A DNA stretch of 64,000 bases from Dactylorhiza incarnata. Its lineage: Eukaryota; Streptophyta; Magnoliopsida; Asparagales; Orchidaceae. Positions 1 to 10,922 of the stretch are shown here, in pieces. The translations under genes and the position numbers were made by a program. How positions within the stretch are numbered: the stretch's first letter is position 1; each line of letters opens with the position of its first letter. The notes under the pieces were generated by a model. It was given only the letters and a program-made list of their open reading frames with translations. It did not search any database and was not told the origin of the DNA. The stretch is from NCBI GenBank assembly GCA_033032865.1, contig JAWHQI010000049.1:2976001-3040000 (forward strand), read 5' to 3'.

Positions 1-1422
1 TGAATTGTTTGCATACTTGAGACGAATATAACATGGTGATATTGAAGATACATCGCCCAAAAATAGATAGAGGCAAATCTTTTGTTTATAGTGGCTTATC
101 TTTTATTTATTGGTGCTTACCTTTTGTTTATTAGGCGAATTGGTTACTGACTTGGGTGTCCCTTAGATCTAATTTACCAAGTGCTATGTCGGGAACAAGA
201 TGACTTTGAAGTCGATCTTATTCAATATTACTTGGACAAAGATGAGATGGTGTAACAGTATATTCAGAATAATGATCCAAAGTATTACTAGGGCAATGGA
301 TAGACATCATTGATCGAATAACAACTTGATCTTAGTTGAATCGTTGGAAATGTAAGTCGCCAAGATTAATCACTTAGGGATGTCGATGCCCTAGTCTAGA
401 AGTTGAGGACAGAAATTAGATCTTACAAGTTGTAGTTATATCTGACAGTTCTTGAGGTCTGGGGCATTCGGAAGTGATCAACTTATGATTTGTGAAAAAT
501 CATGTCCTGTCATGGTAGAAATTTTAACTATAATAATAGCCCTTACACCTTGGGATCTATGATGATGAATAACCCGGGATCTTAGACGATGACTTATTGG
601 AATTAGAATATAGTATCTAAGTTTAGTATGATAAGAACGACCTAAGTTTATTTTACTTAGGACCATTTGAAAGAGATCAAGACTAGCATAAGTTGAAGTG
701 ATAGAAATTTGGTGAAATAAACGTGATGATATTTCCTTGATGAAATTGAATTGTGAAAAACCCTAAGGTATCAAAATTTTGCCCTTATGAATCAAACTTC
801 ACGTAGAAAATGATTGGGAGTCATCTTACCATTATGATTGGTTAGCATATACTCATAAAGGTTCACAAGTGCACCCCCATTAAAATTTAAGGATGATTAG
901 GATGCCTGACGATCTGATTAGTTCCATCAGTAGTAAGAACTGGAAAAGTTGTAGAGTAGAGATGAGTGATTACTCGGACGTACCTGAAGGAGTAAGAATT
1001 TGAACATGTGAAGAAAACTTTAGAGGCATAAGAATCTGCTCAGGTTAGAGTGGAAGTTCGAGGATATAATTATGGATTTCATACAAAGGTTACCACATCC
1101 CCACTCAGGGAAAATGTTTGTTTGGAACATCGAGGATAGATTGACCAAGGTAGCTAGGTCACCTCGGACAGGATAAATGATACGACGGTGCGAGTCTTGC
1201 GGCGCAAGAAGATTCCATAGGTAAAAATCATGTTGTAAAATTATGGACAGTAGGAGCACACCTGGGAGCCACTAGAACTGGTGTGGCAGAGATAGTCGGT
1301 GCTCTTCGAGCCAGTAATAACTTCAATTCTTAGGGGATGTTACGTTCAGTCACTCTCGGTGATAACCCCGCAAGCCTAACCTGAATTTCGAGGACGAAAT
1401 TTTTTTTTTGTTTATTGGGATT
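1..1422 (+). mobile_element. G3: decayed 3' internal end of a Ty3/gypsy element
   Basis: Plus-strand remnant of gypsy pol that enters the window from the left. Around 1070-1165 the start of an integrase catalytic core can be read (MDFIQRLP, then a run resembling DRLTKVAR). About 25 nt later, near 1192, the reading jumps to the far C-terminal region (VRVLRRKKIP, then TWEP near 1262). The central integrase, with the other two catalytic acidic residues, is therefore missing. The end of pol reads NLNFEDE near 1379-1400, a common gypsy pol end just before the 3' LTR. Many stops and frame changes are present. The same sequence with the same deletion occurs inverted at 6632-8055. Positions 1-1000 have no readable domain and are assigned by matching that inverted copy. 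Confidence 0.75.
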
Positions 1423-1456
1423 TGTAACATCCCCCAAACAGCTAGACCCTTAAGTT

Positions 1457-1487
1457 GGTTTTGTCATGACTAGGTCATGACAAAACC
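1457..1487 (+). repeat. 31-nt near-perfect inverted repeat near the gypsy LTR start
   Basis: Two perfect 14-nt arms, GGTTTTGTCATGAC and its complement, around a 3-nt centre. The same structure lies at the same distance from the LTR start in G2 (6567-6597), G1 (23586-23616) and the outer G1 LTR end (47346-47376). It could form a DNA cruciform or an RNA hairpin. Its function is unknown. Confidence 0.9.
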
Positions 1488-2589
1488 ATAGGAAGAGCTC
1501 AAGACCTTGAGAGCTTAGGTGAGAAGGAGAAAACCCAAGTGGTCTGCAAATAGCAATTTTCAGTTATCAAGCCTAGGGTTGGACTTTAGGGCCCCACCTT
1601 GAACCTTGACCCTACCTATACCTTCCTAACCCTTAAGGAAAGTCAATGGAGCCCAAATCACCCTTTGGGGTCAACGCAATTGGTCAAAATTGACCAAAGT
1701 CAACTCGAGCTTAATATAGGTCAAATTACCCCAATTTAACCTAATCTAGCCCAATCCATTTGGGCTAGGTCCAATTAAAGAGATCCACAATCTAGTGGGC
1801 CTGCTAATTTCTGAAATTACCTCTTAAAATCTGTATTTGGTGATTAGGAGAGAGAAAAGGGAAGTTTCCACCAAATCGGAGAGAGAGAAAGAGAGCATTC
1901 ATGGAGATTAAATGCTATTGATCCTTCAATCCCTCCCCAATTGATGAGCATCCACCTCCCCCTTCAGTTATAATCGAATTTCTGAAATTTTCTATGGCCA
2001 AGGGGGCTGAATTAAAAGGAAATTTGACATAACCGAAATCTTGTTAATGGCCATTAATGGCTTTTAGGAATAAAGCCATCCCAAGCCTGAATTGAAACCC
2101 CCATTTCCTTCAGTGCTTAGAGAGGAAGAGATCCCCCAACTTTTCAGTGAGAATCGTGCAGAGGAATCCTAGATCGACATGACACGGAATGCCCCAGCAC
2201 CGTCAATGGCGACTCGTCGGAATTCACGACACCAAGCCCCCACACAGGTCCGATCCTCTTCTCCTCCCTTGGTGCTAGATCTTTTCTTCATTTGGGGCTT
2301 TAACCGTGCCCAATAGGGCTCGAATTGTGCTTCCGAAAAAGGCTCATTTTGAGCTATTTTTCCCTCCTCTAAAACCCGATCCGACCACCTCCGGCCGGCC
2401 AACCACCCCCTTTCGCCGGCCACCACCTCAACGGAGGTGGTGGTGGCATTGGCTGGCCGGAAAGAGGTGCATGTGGCCGGGAAATCATCTCGCAAAGGAG
2501 CCCAGGTCGGGCTGTCGCGCGCCATCCATTCCTCGGGGATGATGATAGAGAGCCGTCAGATCTATTTATTAATGTTTACGTTTATATCA

Positions 2590-2945
2590 TTTAATTTGTC
2601 GAACGAAATTGTGAGTTAGTCGAATGGAGTCCTGGATTCATCGAATGGAAGTGGTTCGTCGATTGCGTTTTATTCCTCGTCGATCTGATAGTTGAGTTCG
2701 ATGAACTGAATATGGAGGTCGTCGAACGGAATTCATTTCATCGAGCGTTGTTTAGTACGTCGAATGCAGAATTATTCTGTTTTCGTCGAGCGCAGGATTA
2801 TTCGCCGTTCATCGAACGCAGATTTTAGTTCACCGAACGCAGATGTTATTTCGTCGAACGCAGCTTATATACTAATTCGTCGAATGCAGTTCATAATTCG
2901 TCGAGCGCAGTTAATATTTCGTCGAACGCAGAGTCAGTATATAAT
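2590..2945 (+). repeat. TCGTCGAACGCAG word array in the G3 LTR
   Basis: About 16 copies of a word with consensus TTCGTCGAACGCAG, spaced roughly 15-30 nt. Copies towards 2760-2940 are nearly exact and those at 2590-2720 are diverged. Every copy carries one or two CpG sites in otherwise AT-rich DNA. The array ends about 55 nt before TATAAATA at 3000. The matching place in the G1 LTR (about 45,880-45,930, minus strand) has no array, so it is an insertion or expansion specific to this copy or subfamily. Confidence 0.9.
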
Positions 2946-2999
2946 TGAATGATTATATTGTTTTCTGTCACATAATAAGCAGTGTTTCTTTTTAATTAT

Positions 3000-3007
3000 T
3001 ATAAATA
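3000..3007 (+). promoter_or_regulatory. Candidate TATA box of the G3 LTR
   Basis: TATAAATA downstream of the word array, in the place expected at the U3/R boundary. The G1 copy is degraded at the equivalent site. No transcript data, so tentative. Confidence 0.4.
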
Positions 3008-4805
3008 CTAGATCACCTCTGATGAAAAAGTGCCGAACACCATAGTTGTATCCCTAGGTGTGTACTTTAATTCAAAATTTGTTTCAGCCCAATAGGAGCA
3101 CTGTAGCTCCCTGTAGAGCCAAAATGGTGGGACTGGTCCCTAGGGTTGGGCAGTCACTCTTTCCTTCATTTCTTTTTATTAGTAGATGCTATGACCTTGA
3201 TATTTAAAACCTAGGCTAGTTACATACGCCACACAACATGCTTAAAGATGGGATTTTTAGGAGAACATTTTTCTAAGGTTTTTGTAATAATTTCATAAAT
3301 CATATATTAATTAATTAGTGGGTCAAATGACCCCCAATGCCCTCCAAATTTTGGTGGGTTCTCCTTAGGGTTATGCTATGACCCTGGTAATAAATTGCAG
3401 CCCAATTGGGACTGTTTTAGTTTTGATTTTGGTTAGACTAAGTTGGGTCAAATTAGGGCATGGTGTTTATCTTTGGGATATTGTGGTCAAATCTCCTAAC
3501 CATGATGTGAAACCTTGGACATTGGTTTAGGATCACCTAAGACACCTCCATGAGTGATATGGGGTGGTGTGGAGGTGTTTATGCTCTAGGACACTAGTTT
3601 TAGCCCTAGGTGTGCATATAGGACCTTGTGACGGACATGGGGTCAAATGTCCTTGAATGGTTATGAAACATGGTGGATAAGTTCATAGGGGGTAAATATG
3701 CCCTAGGTAATTTTATAAGAATTTTAGGAACAATTATTACCTTTGAAATAGGTCATAACCCCTTTAGGAAAATTCCTTATAAGAGAAATTTACATGCTTA
3801 AATGGCCTTGGATGATGATGGAACTTTGGTAGTGTCTTTGTTATCATGATATACACCTTTGGTATTTTTTGTGTATTTAATTGAATGATTTAACCAGTAC
3901 CTCATTCACAAGGCATTTATTTTGTCTTAGGCTTAAGCAAAATAATTGAGGGTACAATACTCTTTGTTAAATTGTGAAAATTAGTGATAGGACATTTCAG
4001 AGCATTTGGAAACACTGTGATTTTTTTAGTAGGCTACTTCACAACTTATCTTATTTGAGGTTTTCTAAAAGTATTTATTTAAGTGAGAAAACGATTTCCA
4101 TAAATCCTGAAACTTAGTCAGTAGACTTTTCTGATGAATTCAAGAGCTTGGTATGTTTCCCATAATTTTGGTGTAGATATTTTTGGTGATTCCTTCATAA
4201 ATCTACAAGTTTGGATAGATGACAAATAATAAAAATAGAGGACAATTTCTTACTGTAAAAATATGATATGTTGTATTTGCTGTTATTTAGTCATCATAGA
4301 TTTATCATAAATTTTGGAGAGCCATATCATAAGAATTCCTTATACTTCATGTTCATTTTCATACTTGGCAAATGTTAGGAGAAATTTAAATAAATAGTAA
4401 ATAATTAAGGAAAAATATGATTCTCTGGATTTAGTCTTATAACATCATGATAGACACCCAGTAATTATCTTGTGTCAGTTGGATGAATATTTGGAGTACC
4501 TCTAATTACAAGCTTCATATAGTTTGTTTGGTCTGCGTTTAGTAAAACTGTATAACTTGGGTAACTAGTGGCCTACTAAGTGGGAATGGCATGTAGTTGG
4601 TGTACCTGGTCAGGATGAAGAGATTTAGGTCACCAAAAAGGAGTTATATATTAAGAGTGCTTGGTGAGTTAAGGGTAAGGTAGTGCTTGGGATTGACGAC
4701 GGATCGTCTTTTCCCTAGCGTGTCATAAAGCACTTAGGTTTAACTCAAGTGAAATGATAAGAGGGGTGTTCTTATGGGTAGATTCCAACAACACTAAGTT
4801 TCTTG

Positions 4806-4892
4806 AGAAAGGGAACTTTGGGGTGTCATCCCATTACTATTCCTAGTACCGTAGCGAGCCCCTTAAAGGGTAATCCTCGGGAAGTCCAAAAT
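4806..4892 (+). other. About 85-nt block shared by gypsy LTRs and Sirevirus non-coding DNA
   Basis: Begins GAAAGGG, passes CATCCCAT and CTAGTACCG, and ends CCTCGGGAAGTCC. The same ordered landmarks occur in the G1 LTR (43952-44035, minus), S1 (27503-27592) and S2 (54474-54562). It carries no convincing open frame and I cannot assign it to a known RNA or SINE. Confidence 0.75.
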
Positions 4893-6040
4893 TAACCATA
4901 AGTCGTAGGAGTAAGAAGTTGTTATACAAGATTAACTTAATAATATTCTCACCCACACCCCGTTATCACCAGAATATTAGTCGGTTTGGTCTTACGAGTG
5001 GTAGGCTCGGTGGTTGTAGCAGTAGACTAATTAGTCTGGTGAGCTTGTGACTCAGTAAGGTTTGTTGGTACGGACGGGTTGGTCCGGCGAGTCGGTGGCT
5101 CGGAAGGTTATGGTCACGGGCGGGTTAGCCCCGGGAGCTTATGAATCAGAGATAGATAGTAGAACATGTTTGCATGTGCACGAAGGTGGTGGGTCTTCGG
5201 TATTTGACGGTCATTCACACCGACGTCAATACGTTGACTCGTCAAGTGTGGAATTTGCACTTAGCCATAAAAATCTGTTGTTTCAGCCAGTAAGAGTATG
5301 CAGATGCTCTACAGTTTTGTGTTGAGGCGTACGATAGGTCTAGGTTAGGTAGTGTGAATACCAACCTAGAGGTGGGCGAGGCCCAACCCACCGCTTCCGT
5401 TTGCCACTACGGGAGTATCCTGGGAGTCTAGCTAGCTTCAAAAAGGGGGAACTAAAGGTCTGTGCGCATAGAGTCGAAGTGTGTGAGTTGCACTTGTATG
5501 AACATAGCATAAACTGCATACCTTGGATGTCAAAGCATAAACATTGCATTTTAACCCCTACCCCTATCATATAAGTCGGTTATGGGACTTCTTATACGAT
5601 AGGCCATGCTAAACGACCCCTTGGTCTATATGTTTGTATGGGCATTCCTATAAATCAATGGTTACTTTTCTATTATTATTGTCTTTACTTACTGCACTTT
5701 ACTTAATCTTTACCTGCTCTTACTATGCTTTATTAACTGCTTCGATTATGTATATATATACTTGAGTAGTGGTAGAACTCTTCCAGTGGATTATGCCCCG
5801 TCATCTACTTTTTGATTATACCCATTGTTGTCCTCCGCTTCATCCTTCCCGCTCGGTGCCTAGGAGTCACCGGGGGAGGGGTGGGGGATTGGATCACTCT
5901 TTTTGACTAATGGCCGGTGGACCATATCATTTTAGGGGATCGATGAGACGCAGCAACACCAGAGGCCGGTGCAGACGGAGGTGGACCAGTCTAGTACATG
6001 ATCACCAGTCACAGGAGAAGAGAGTGATTAGTAGTATGAC

Positions 6041-6631
6041 AAATTTGACTTTGGTCAAATTGACCAATTGGGTTGACCCCAATGGGAGTCTTAGACTCCA
6101 TTGGCTTCCCTTAAGGGTTAGGAAGGCCTATGTAGGGTCAATTTGGCATAGTGAAGGTGAATTGCCCCTTTTTATGACACTTTGACCAAATTAAGGCTTA
6201 GGGTAAGTTGGTCAAATTGCAAGTCCCATGTTGGGGCGTTTTGGTCCATTAGGTTCCTAGTATCCTTATTAGGGTAGGGGTAAGGTCAATTTGGCATGGT
6301 GGAGGCCAATTGACCCTAACTGAGCTAGTTTGACCAATTCAGGGTTAAGGTTGACTTTATTCTAATTGGCCTCTTTATTTGACCCCAATGGATCCTTGGT
6401 TCTCCAAGAGGACCCCTAATGGGTTAGGGATGTTATGGTGGGGTCAAGGATCAAGGTGTGGGCCCTAAATCCAATCCTCGGCTTGCTAACTGGAAATTGC
6501 TATTTGTAGACCAAGGTGGTTTGCTTCTTATTTCCTAAGGCCAAGTGGTCTCTTCAAGCTTCCTAGGGTTTTGTCATGACCTAGTCATGAAAAAACCACT
6601 CTAGGGGTCTAGCTGCTTGGGGGATGTTACA
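6041..6631 (-). mobile_element. G2 LTR 5' portion, minus strand
   Basis: Reverse copy of the gypsy LTR start (TGTAACATCCCC at 6631 downward), with the 31-nt inverted repeat at 6567-6597. It is cut at about 6041, where it abuts the G3 LTR in the opposite direction. It is packed with TTGAC/GTCAA cores, about 12 between 6041 and 6400 by eye, partly from internal duplications of about 150-300 nt. Confidence 0.75.
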
Positions 6632-8225
6632 AATCTCAATAAACAAAAAAAATAATTTTGTCCTCGAAATTCAGGTTAGGCTTGCCGGATTTTCACCGAG
6701 AGTGACTGAACGTAACATCCCCTAAGGATTGAAGTTATTCCTGGCTTGAAGAGCACCGACTATCTCTGCCACACCAGTTCTAGTGGCTCCCAGGTCTCCT
6801 CCGGTCCTTAATTTTAACACATGACTTAACCTTCAGAATCTTCTTGCGCTGCAAGACTCGCACCGTCGTATTATCTATCCTGACTGGGGTGACCTCGCTA
6901 CCTTGGTCAATCTATCCTCGATGTTCCAAATAAACATGTGCCTGGAATGAGGATGTGGTAACATGTGTATGAAATCCATAATTATATCCTCGATCTTCCA
7001 CTCTAACCTGGGCAGATTCTTATGCCTCTAAAGTTTTCTTCACACGTTCAATTTCTTACTCTTTCAGGTACGTCCGAATAATCAATCATTTCTAATCTAC
7101 AACTTTTCCAGTTCTTTACTATTGATGGAACTAATCAGATTGACTAGCATCCCAATCATCCTTAAACTTCAATGGGGGGTGCACTTCTGAACCTTTATGA
7201 GTACATGTTAACCAACCACAATTAGTATCCAAGTTGGTAAGACGACTCCCAATCATTTTCTACGTGGAGTTTGATTCATAAGGTATACGGGTAAAATATT
7301 TTGAAACCCTAAGATTTTTCACAAGTCAATTTCATCAAGAAAATATCTTCACGTTTATTTCACCAAATTCCTATCACTTCCACATATGCTAGTCTCGATC
7401 ACTTTCGAATGGTCCAAGGTAAGATAAACTTAGATTTTTCTTATCATACTATACTCAAACACTAGATTCTAAATCCAATAGGTCATCGTCTAAGATCTCT
7501 GGTTATCCGTCATTATAGCTCCCAAGGTATCAGGGCTATTATTGTAGTTAAACTTTTCTACCAGAATAGGGCGTGATTGTTAATAAGTCATGAGTTAATC
7601 ACTTCTGAATGCCCCAAGTCACAAGAACCTCAAATATAACTACAACTTGTATGACCTAGTTTCTGTCCATAACTTCTAAACTAGGACATCGACATCCCTG
7701 AGTGATTAATCCTGGCGACTTTACATTTCCAACGATTCAACTAAGGTCAAGTTGTTGTTCGATCAATGATGTCTATCCATTGTCCTGGTAATACTATGGT
7801 TCATTATTCTAAACACACTGTTACACCATTTCCTCTTTGCCCGAGTAACATCGAATATGATCAACCTCAAAATCATTATTGATAACGACACAAATTTTTT
7901 TTAACTTAGGTCTAAGGGAAATCCAAGTCCGTCATTAATTTGCCCAATAAACCAAAGGTAAGCCCCAATAAACAAAAGATAAGCCACTATCTATTTTGGG
8001 TTGAGTATCTTCAATATCACCGAGTTATATTCATCCCAAGTATGCAAACAATTCTTAGGGCACACAACCTTAGACTTGGGGTTCTATCTTGAGGCTCATT
8101 GGTATACTCCACACCTTAGACTCTTCTAGGTACCCTCTACTACAACCTTATCAGGATCAACATGTCACCCAATCCCAAATGGGTCCCTTCTAAACTTCAA
8201 TTCTTATCTGACCCTCGGTGTTTGT
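6632..8225 (-). mobile_element. G2: decayed 3' internal end of gypsy, inverted relative to G3
   Basis: The minus strand matches G3 positions 1-1422 almost throughout. The motif near the pol end (6655-6680), the TWEP-type C-terminus (about 6790) and the truncated integrase start (6900-6990) all recur. The two copies share the same internal integrase deletion, so it predates them. Similarity to G3 runs to about 8055. 8056-8225 is presumably more of the same internal region but lies beyond the left window edge in G3, so it cannot be compared. No open frame survives. Confidence 0.7.
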
Positions 8226-8815
8226 TGTTGGATCGGTAGGCGCCCTTAAAGGGGGGGGGGGGGGTGAATTAGGGTTTTAAAAACATATAATATATTTTGA
8301 ATATTTTAGAAAAAGCTTTGATTATTAAACTAGAGAAGATCAAGACAAATCAAGAGAAGTAAAAGTAAAGACATGATTTTATTAAATTGAGAAGCATGAT
8401 TACAAAACTTGACCTCTTATCAAAGCTAGAAATCAAAGCGAATAGAAAGACTCTTTTTGTTTTCTATACCGACTCGTATCCCCACGAACCGGTTGGCTTT
8501 AGCTGATCCTTCCCCGGATACGGCCTCAAGCCGCTCTAGCCAAACATTCCCTGGATATGGCCTAGAGCACCCCCTAGACCTACACCCGAGACCTAGTCAC
8601 CAACACGAGGCAAATTTCAGCCCTAAGTCCTACCCAGACCTAGTCGCCAACATGAGGCGAATTTCACTACACGATTACAGAAAAGATATGAAATGAAAAG
8701 ACAATAATATAAAACTCCCTCTATGTGGATCTTTTGGAGAAGTAGACGAAGACGCAGAGTATGATCGTAGTCGATGCGATCTTTCATCACGATGAGGGAT
8801 TACACCACCCAAACT
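8226..8815 (-). mobile_element. SL: antisense Sirevirus-type LTR fragment
   Basis: Reverse complement of the 3' half of LTRs such as 50309-51515. It starts at the terminal TGTTGGATCGG (complement of the LTR end), followed by the poly-G run at 8253-8266. That run is the complement of the poly-C tract near Sirevirus LTR ends. It also has the duplicated GTCGCCAAC/GAGGCGAA units at 8600-8665. The U3 with its word array is missing. Similarity fades near 8815, where A1 gag begins. Confidence 0.75.
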
Positions 8816-9815
8816 GTCGGAAGTGTGTATCCGGGATTCGAGCAAGATTTCATTAACAAGTAGTTAGAAATCAAGCCGACCATTCTGAATATTATCCGCA
8901 ACAACACATAGTTCTGGGGGATGCCTAGTGAATACCCACATCTTCCCTGGCGGAGTTTGCTGAAATTTGCAGAACGTTCCGCTACGAGGGAATCCCGGAT
9001 GAAATAGTCAAACTGAGACTGTTTCCATTCTCTCTGTGCGATAAATCCAAGGTCTCGCTCCTAACAATCCCTCCAGTTACAGTCGCAACATGGAACGCCC
9101 TCACGTCCAAGTTCCTCGCCAAGTTCCATCCGGTTGAAAAGATTGTGAGCCTTCGGTGGTATATTGCTACTTTCCGTCAGGCGGATCAGGAGACTCTCGA
9201 TGAGGCTTGGGAGCGCTTCAACGAACTTCTTTGCAAGTGCCCAAGCCATGGGCCCCAACCGTGGGTGCTAGTGGAGAACTTCTACTTCGCGATAGAGCCC
9301 GACTATCGGGCAATGGTTGATGCTGCTGCTGGAGGCACCATAATGAACCACACCCCGTAGGAATCCTTGAGAATATTGCAAGACACTGCTTCCCACAACA
9401 CTTTCTGGATAGCTGGGAGGAACGACCCCAGTGGTGCTCAAGGTCTTTTCGCGATGGACATTATACCTTTTGTTGGTGCGCCCTTTACGACTATCGCTTG
9501 CGAATGATGCGGAGGTGGTGGTCACCATGCTAACGAATGCCCAGGAGGTAGGCTGTCAGATGAATTTGCCTAGTTTAACTTAAATGAGTCTGTTAATTAT
9601 GTAGGGAATCAAACTAGGGGGCACCCTATGGAAATACTTATAATGCGGGAGTGAGAAATCATCCCAATTTCTCATGGAACCAAAATGCGGCTGGCCAATG
9701 ATGGCAACCGGGGAAGCATCAAAATGATGCTTATGACTCTGGGAGTCAACCGAGGCCACCTTTACCGGGTTACAATCAAGGTGCCCCGGCCACTAAGAAA
9801 AGCAATTTAGAAGAA
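8816..9815 (+). pseudogene. gag: A1 gag, Athila-type Ty3/gypsy, broken
   Basis: Capsid-type gag of an Athila-like element. A readable stretch from about 8990 to 9500 contains LRLFPFSL, then KFLAKFHPVEK, then TFRQADQETLDEAWERFNEL and VDAAAGGTIMNHTP. These are hallmark phrases of the plant retrotransposon gag domain as found in Athila. A zinc-knuckle-like CGGGHHANECP follows near 9507-9540; the codon before it is TGA where the family usually has a residue. There is an in-frame stop at 9358-9360 and several frame changes after 9550. The N-terminus and the 5' LTR are missing because the element is cut at the SL junction. Confidence 0.75.
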
Positions 9816-10922
9816 ATGATGAAAAGGTTTATGGAGGCTGCCCACTCCAACATGGCAAACGAAACTGCTTCCTTGCGGAACTTGGAAACACAATTGGGCC
9901 AATTGGATCAAGTGCTTACCGAGCGTTCGCAAGGGACTCTCCCCAGCAATACTGAAAAAAATCATATAGATCAGGGGAAGAGTCTTGCCGAAGCGGTAGT
10001 GAGTAGCCCAAATGAGTTGGTAGTCACATGCTACATCCATAACATTGAGACGACTGCATTATGCGACTCCGGATCATCCCTCAACGTTCTTGAATTGCAA
10101 GATGTTGCTAATATGCAACTTAAAATGGATACGGATGATCAAAAGTCTCTCGTGCTTGCTAACGAGACGGTTATTCAGGCAGAGGGAGAAGTGAAAAATG
10201 TCAAAGTTATAATCAAGGGGACAGTGGTGGTAGCCGACTTCCAAGTGTTGGGACCCCACGAAAATCGATCCATTCCTATCTTCGGAGTACCATTCTTGAA
10301 GCAGAGTGGTGCTACAATGGATTTTTCTACTGGTTGTGTTATCTTACCTAGTAAAGTGACACCTCCTAGTTGCCCTGAGATTATGACCGAAACATCTAAT
10401 TTGTTGCCCACTTTTATTGTTGATGAGTTGTTTAGTGTTGCAGAATACAGAAATGAAGAAGAACCATTTGGTGATGAAAAGAAAGAGGATCAGCTGACTG
10501 GCAAAGAGGAAGAGATTGATGTCCGAAAAGAGAACGACTCTAAGAGGGGGAGGAACTTCACTTCTGAACTTCTTGAGCAGGACTCAACCCGGGACAGTGT
10601 CCCATTCTTATTTTGCAATAATTTATGTAATAACTCTATTAAACGCTCTGTTTCTTGGGTTGATTTACTCGCCACTACGGTGACGGAAATGAAGCCACTC
10701 ACTAGAAAGGTGAGAAATCCTGAAAACTATGAACGCTGGCGCTCTCCAACGGTGGAGAAGCTAAAACAGGAGAGGCTCTTACGTGATGCACGCTTTGATG
10801 CTCTCCGTGGCGAGAAGGCCGAGGCTAGGGGAAAATTAGGTTACACCAATTTTGGCCCTAAAGCTTTCACCTCCGATCTGCAAGACACTGGAGAAGTGCA
10901 CTACAAGAGTGCATATAACTGA
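9816..10922 (+). CDS. A1 gag C-terminus plus aspartic protease, 368 residues
   Basis: The longest intact frame in A1. Residues about 1-50 (NMANETASLRNLETQLGQL and a nearby SQGTLPSNTEKN) match the coiled C-terminal end of Athila gag. Residues about 65-175 form a retropepsin-like protease with the active-site triad in LCDSGSS, followed by a strand/loop pattern ending near PIFGVPFLKQSGATMDF. The remaining 190 residues are acidic, then basic (ENYERWRSPTVEKLKQERLL), and I do not recognise them. A reverse transcriptase would normally follow but does not. The ATG is simply the first in the open frame; in the parent this was internal to gag-pol. Product stability and activity are unknown. Confidence 0.65.
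   Translation: MMKRFMEAAHSNMANETASLRNLETQLGQLDQVLTERSQGTLPSNTEKNHIDQGKSLAEAVVSSPNELVVTCYIHNIETTALCDSGSSLNVLELQDVANMQLKMDTDDQKSLVLANETVIQAEGEVKNVKVIIKGTVVVADFQVLGPHENRSIPIFGVPFLKQSGATMDFSTGCVILPSKVTPPSCPEIMTETSNLLPTFIVDELFSVAEYRNEEEPFGDEKKEDQLTGKEEEIDVRKENDSKRGRNFTSELLEQDSTRDSVPFLFCNNLCNNSIKRSVSWVDLLATTVTEMKPLTRKVRNPENYERWRSPTVEKLKQERLLRDARFDALRGEKAEARGKLGYTNFGPKAFTSDLQDTGEVHYKSAYN

Larger units (their letters stand above)
1423..6040 (+). mobile_element. G3 3' LTR, long gypsy type, truncated at its 3' end
   Basis: The LTR starts TGTAACATCCCC right after the pol end. It matches, in reverse, the G1 LTR (47410 down to 43071, then 36434 to 35951), which ends GGGTCTTACA. The G3 copy breaks near 6040, about 250 nt before that end, where it meets the inverted G2 LTR. 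Landmarks in order are a 31-nt inverted repeat (1457-1487), many TTGAC cores (1640-1760), a TCGTCGA word array (2590-2945), a TATAAATA candidate (3000-3007) and a block shared with S1/S2 (4806-4892). Length agrees with long chromovirus LTRs. Small frames inside it (for example 5062-5325 and 5910-6185) have no recognisable product. Confidence 0.8.

Noticed and set aside
2760..2945. CRISPR-like look of short repeats with similar spacing
   Set aside because: Repeats are 14 nt and degenerate, spacers are uneven, no cas genes are present, and the setting is a plant LTR.
8457..8696. 79-codon frame in the SL fragment
   Set aside because: It is the reverse complement of a conserved LTR U5; open by chance.
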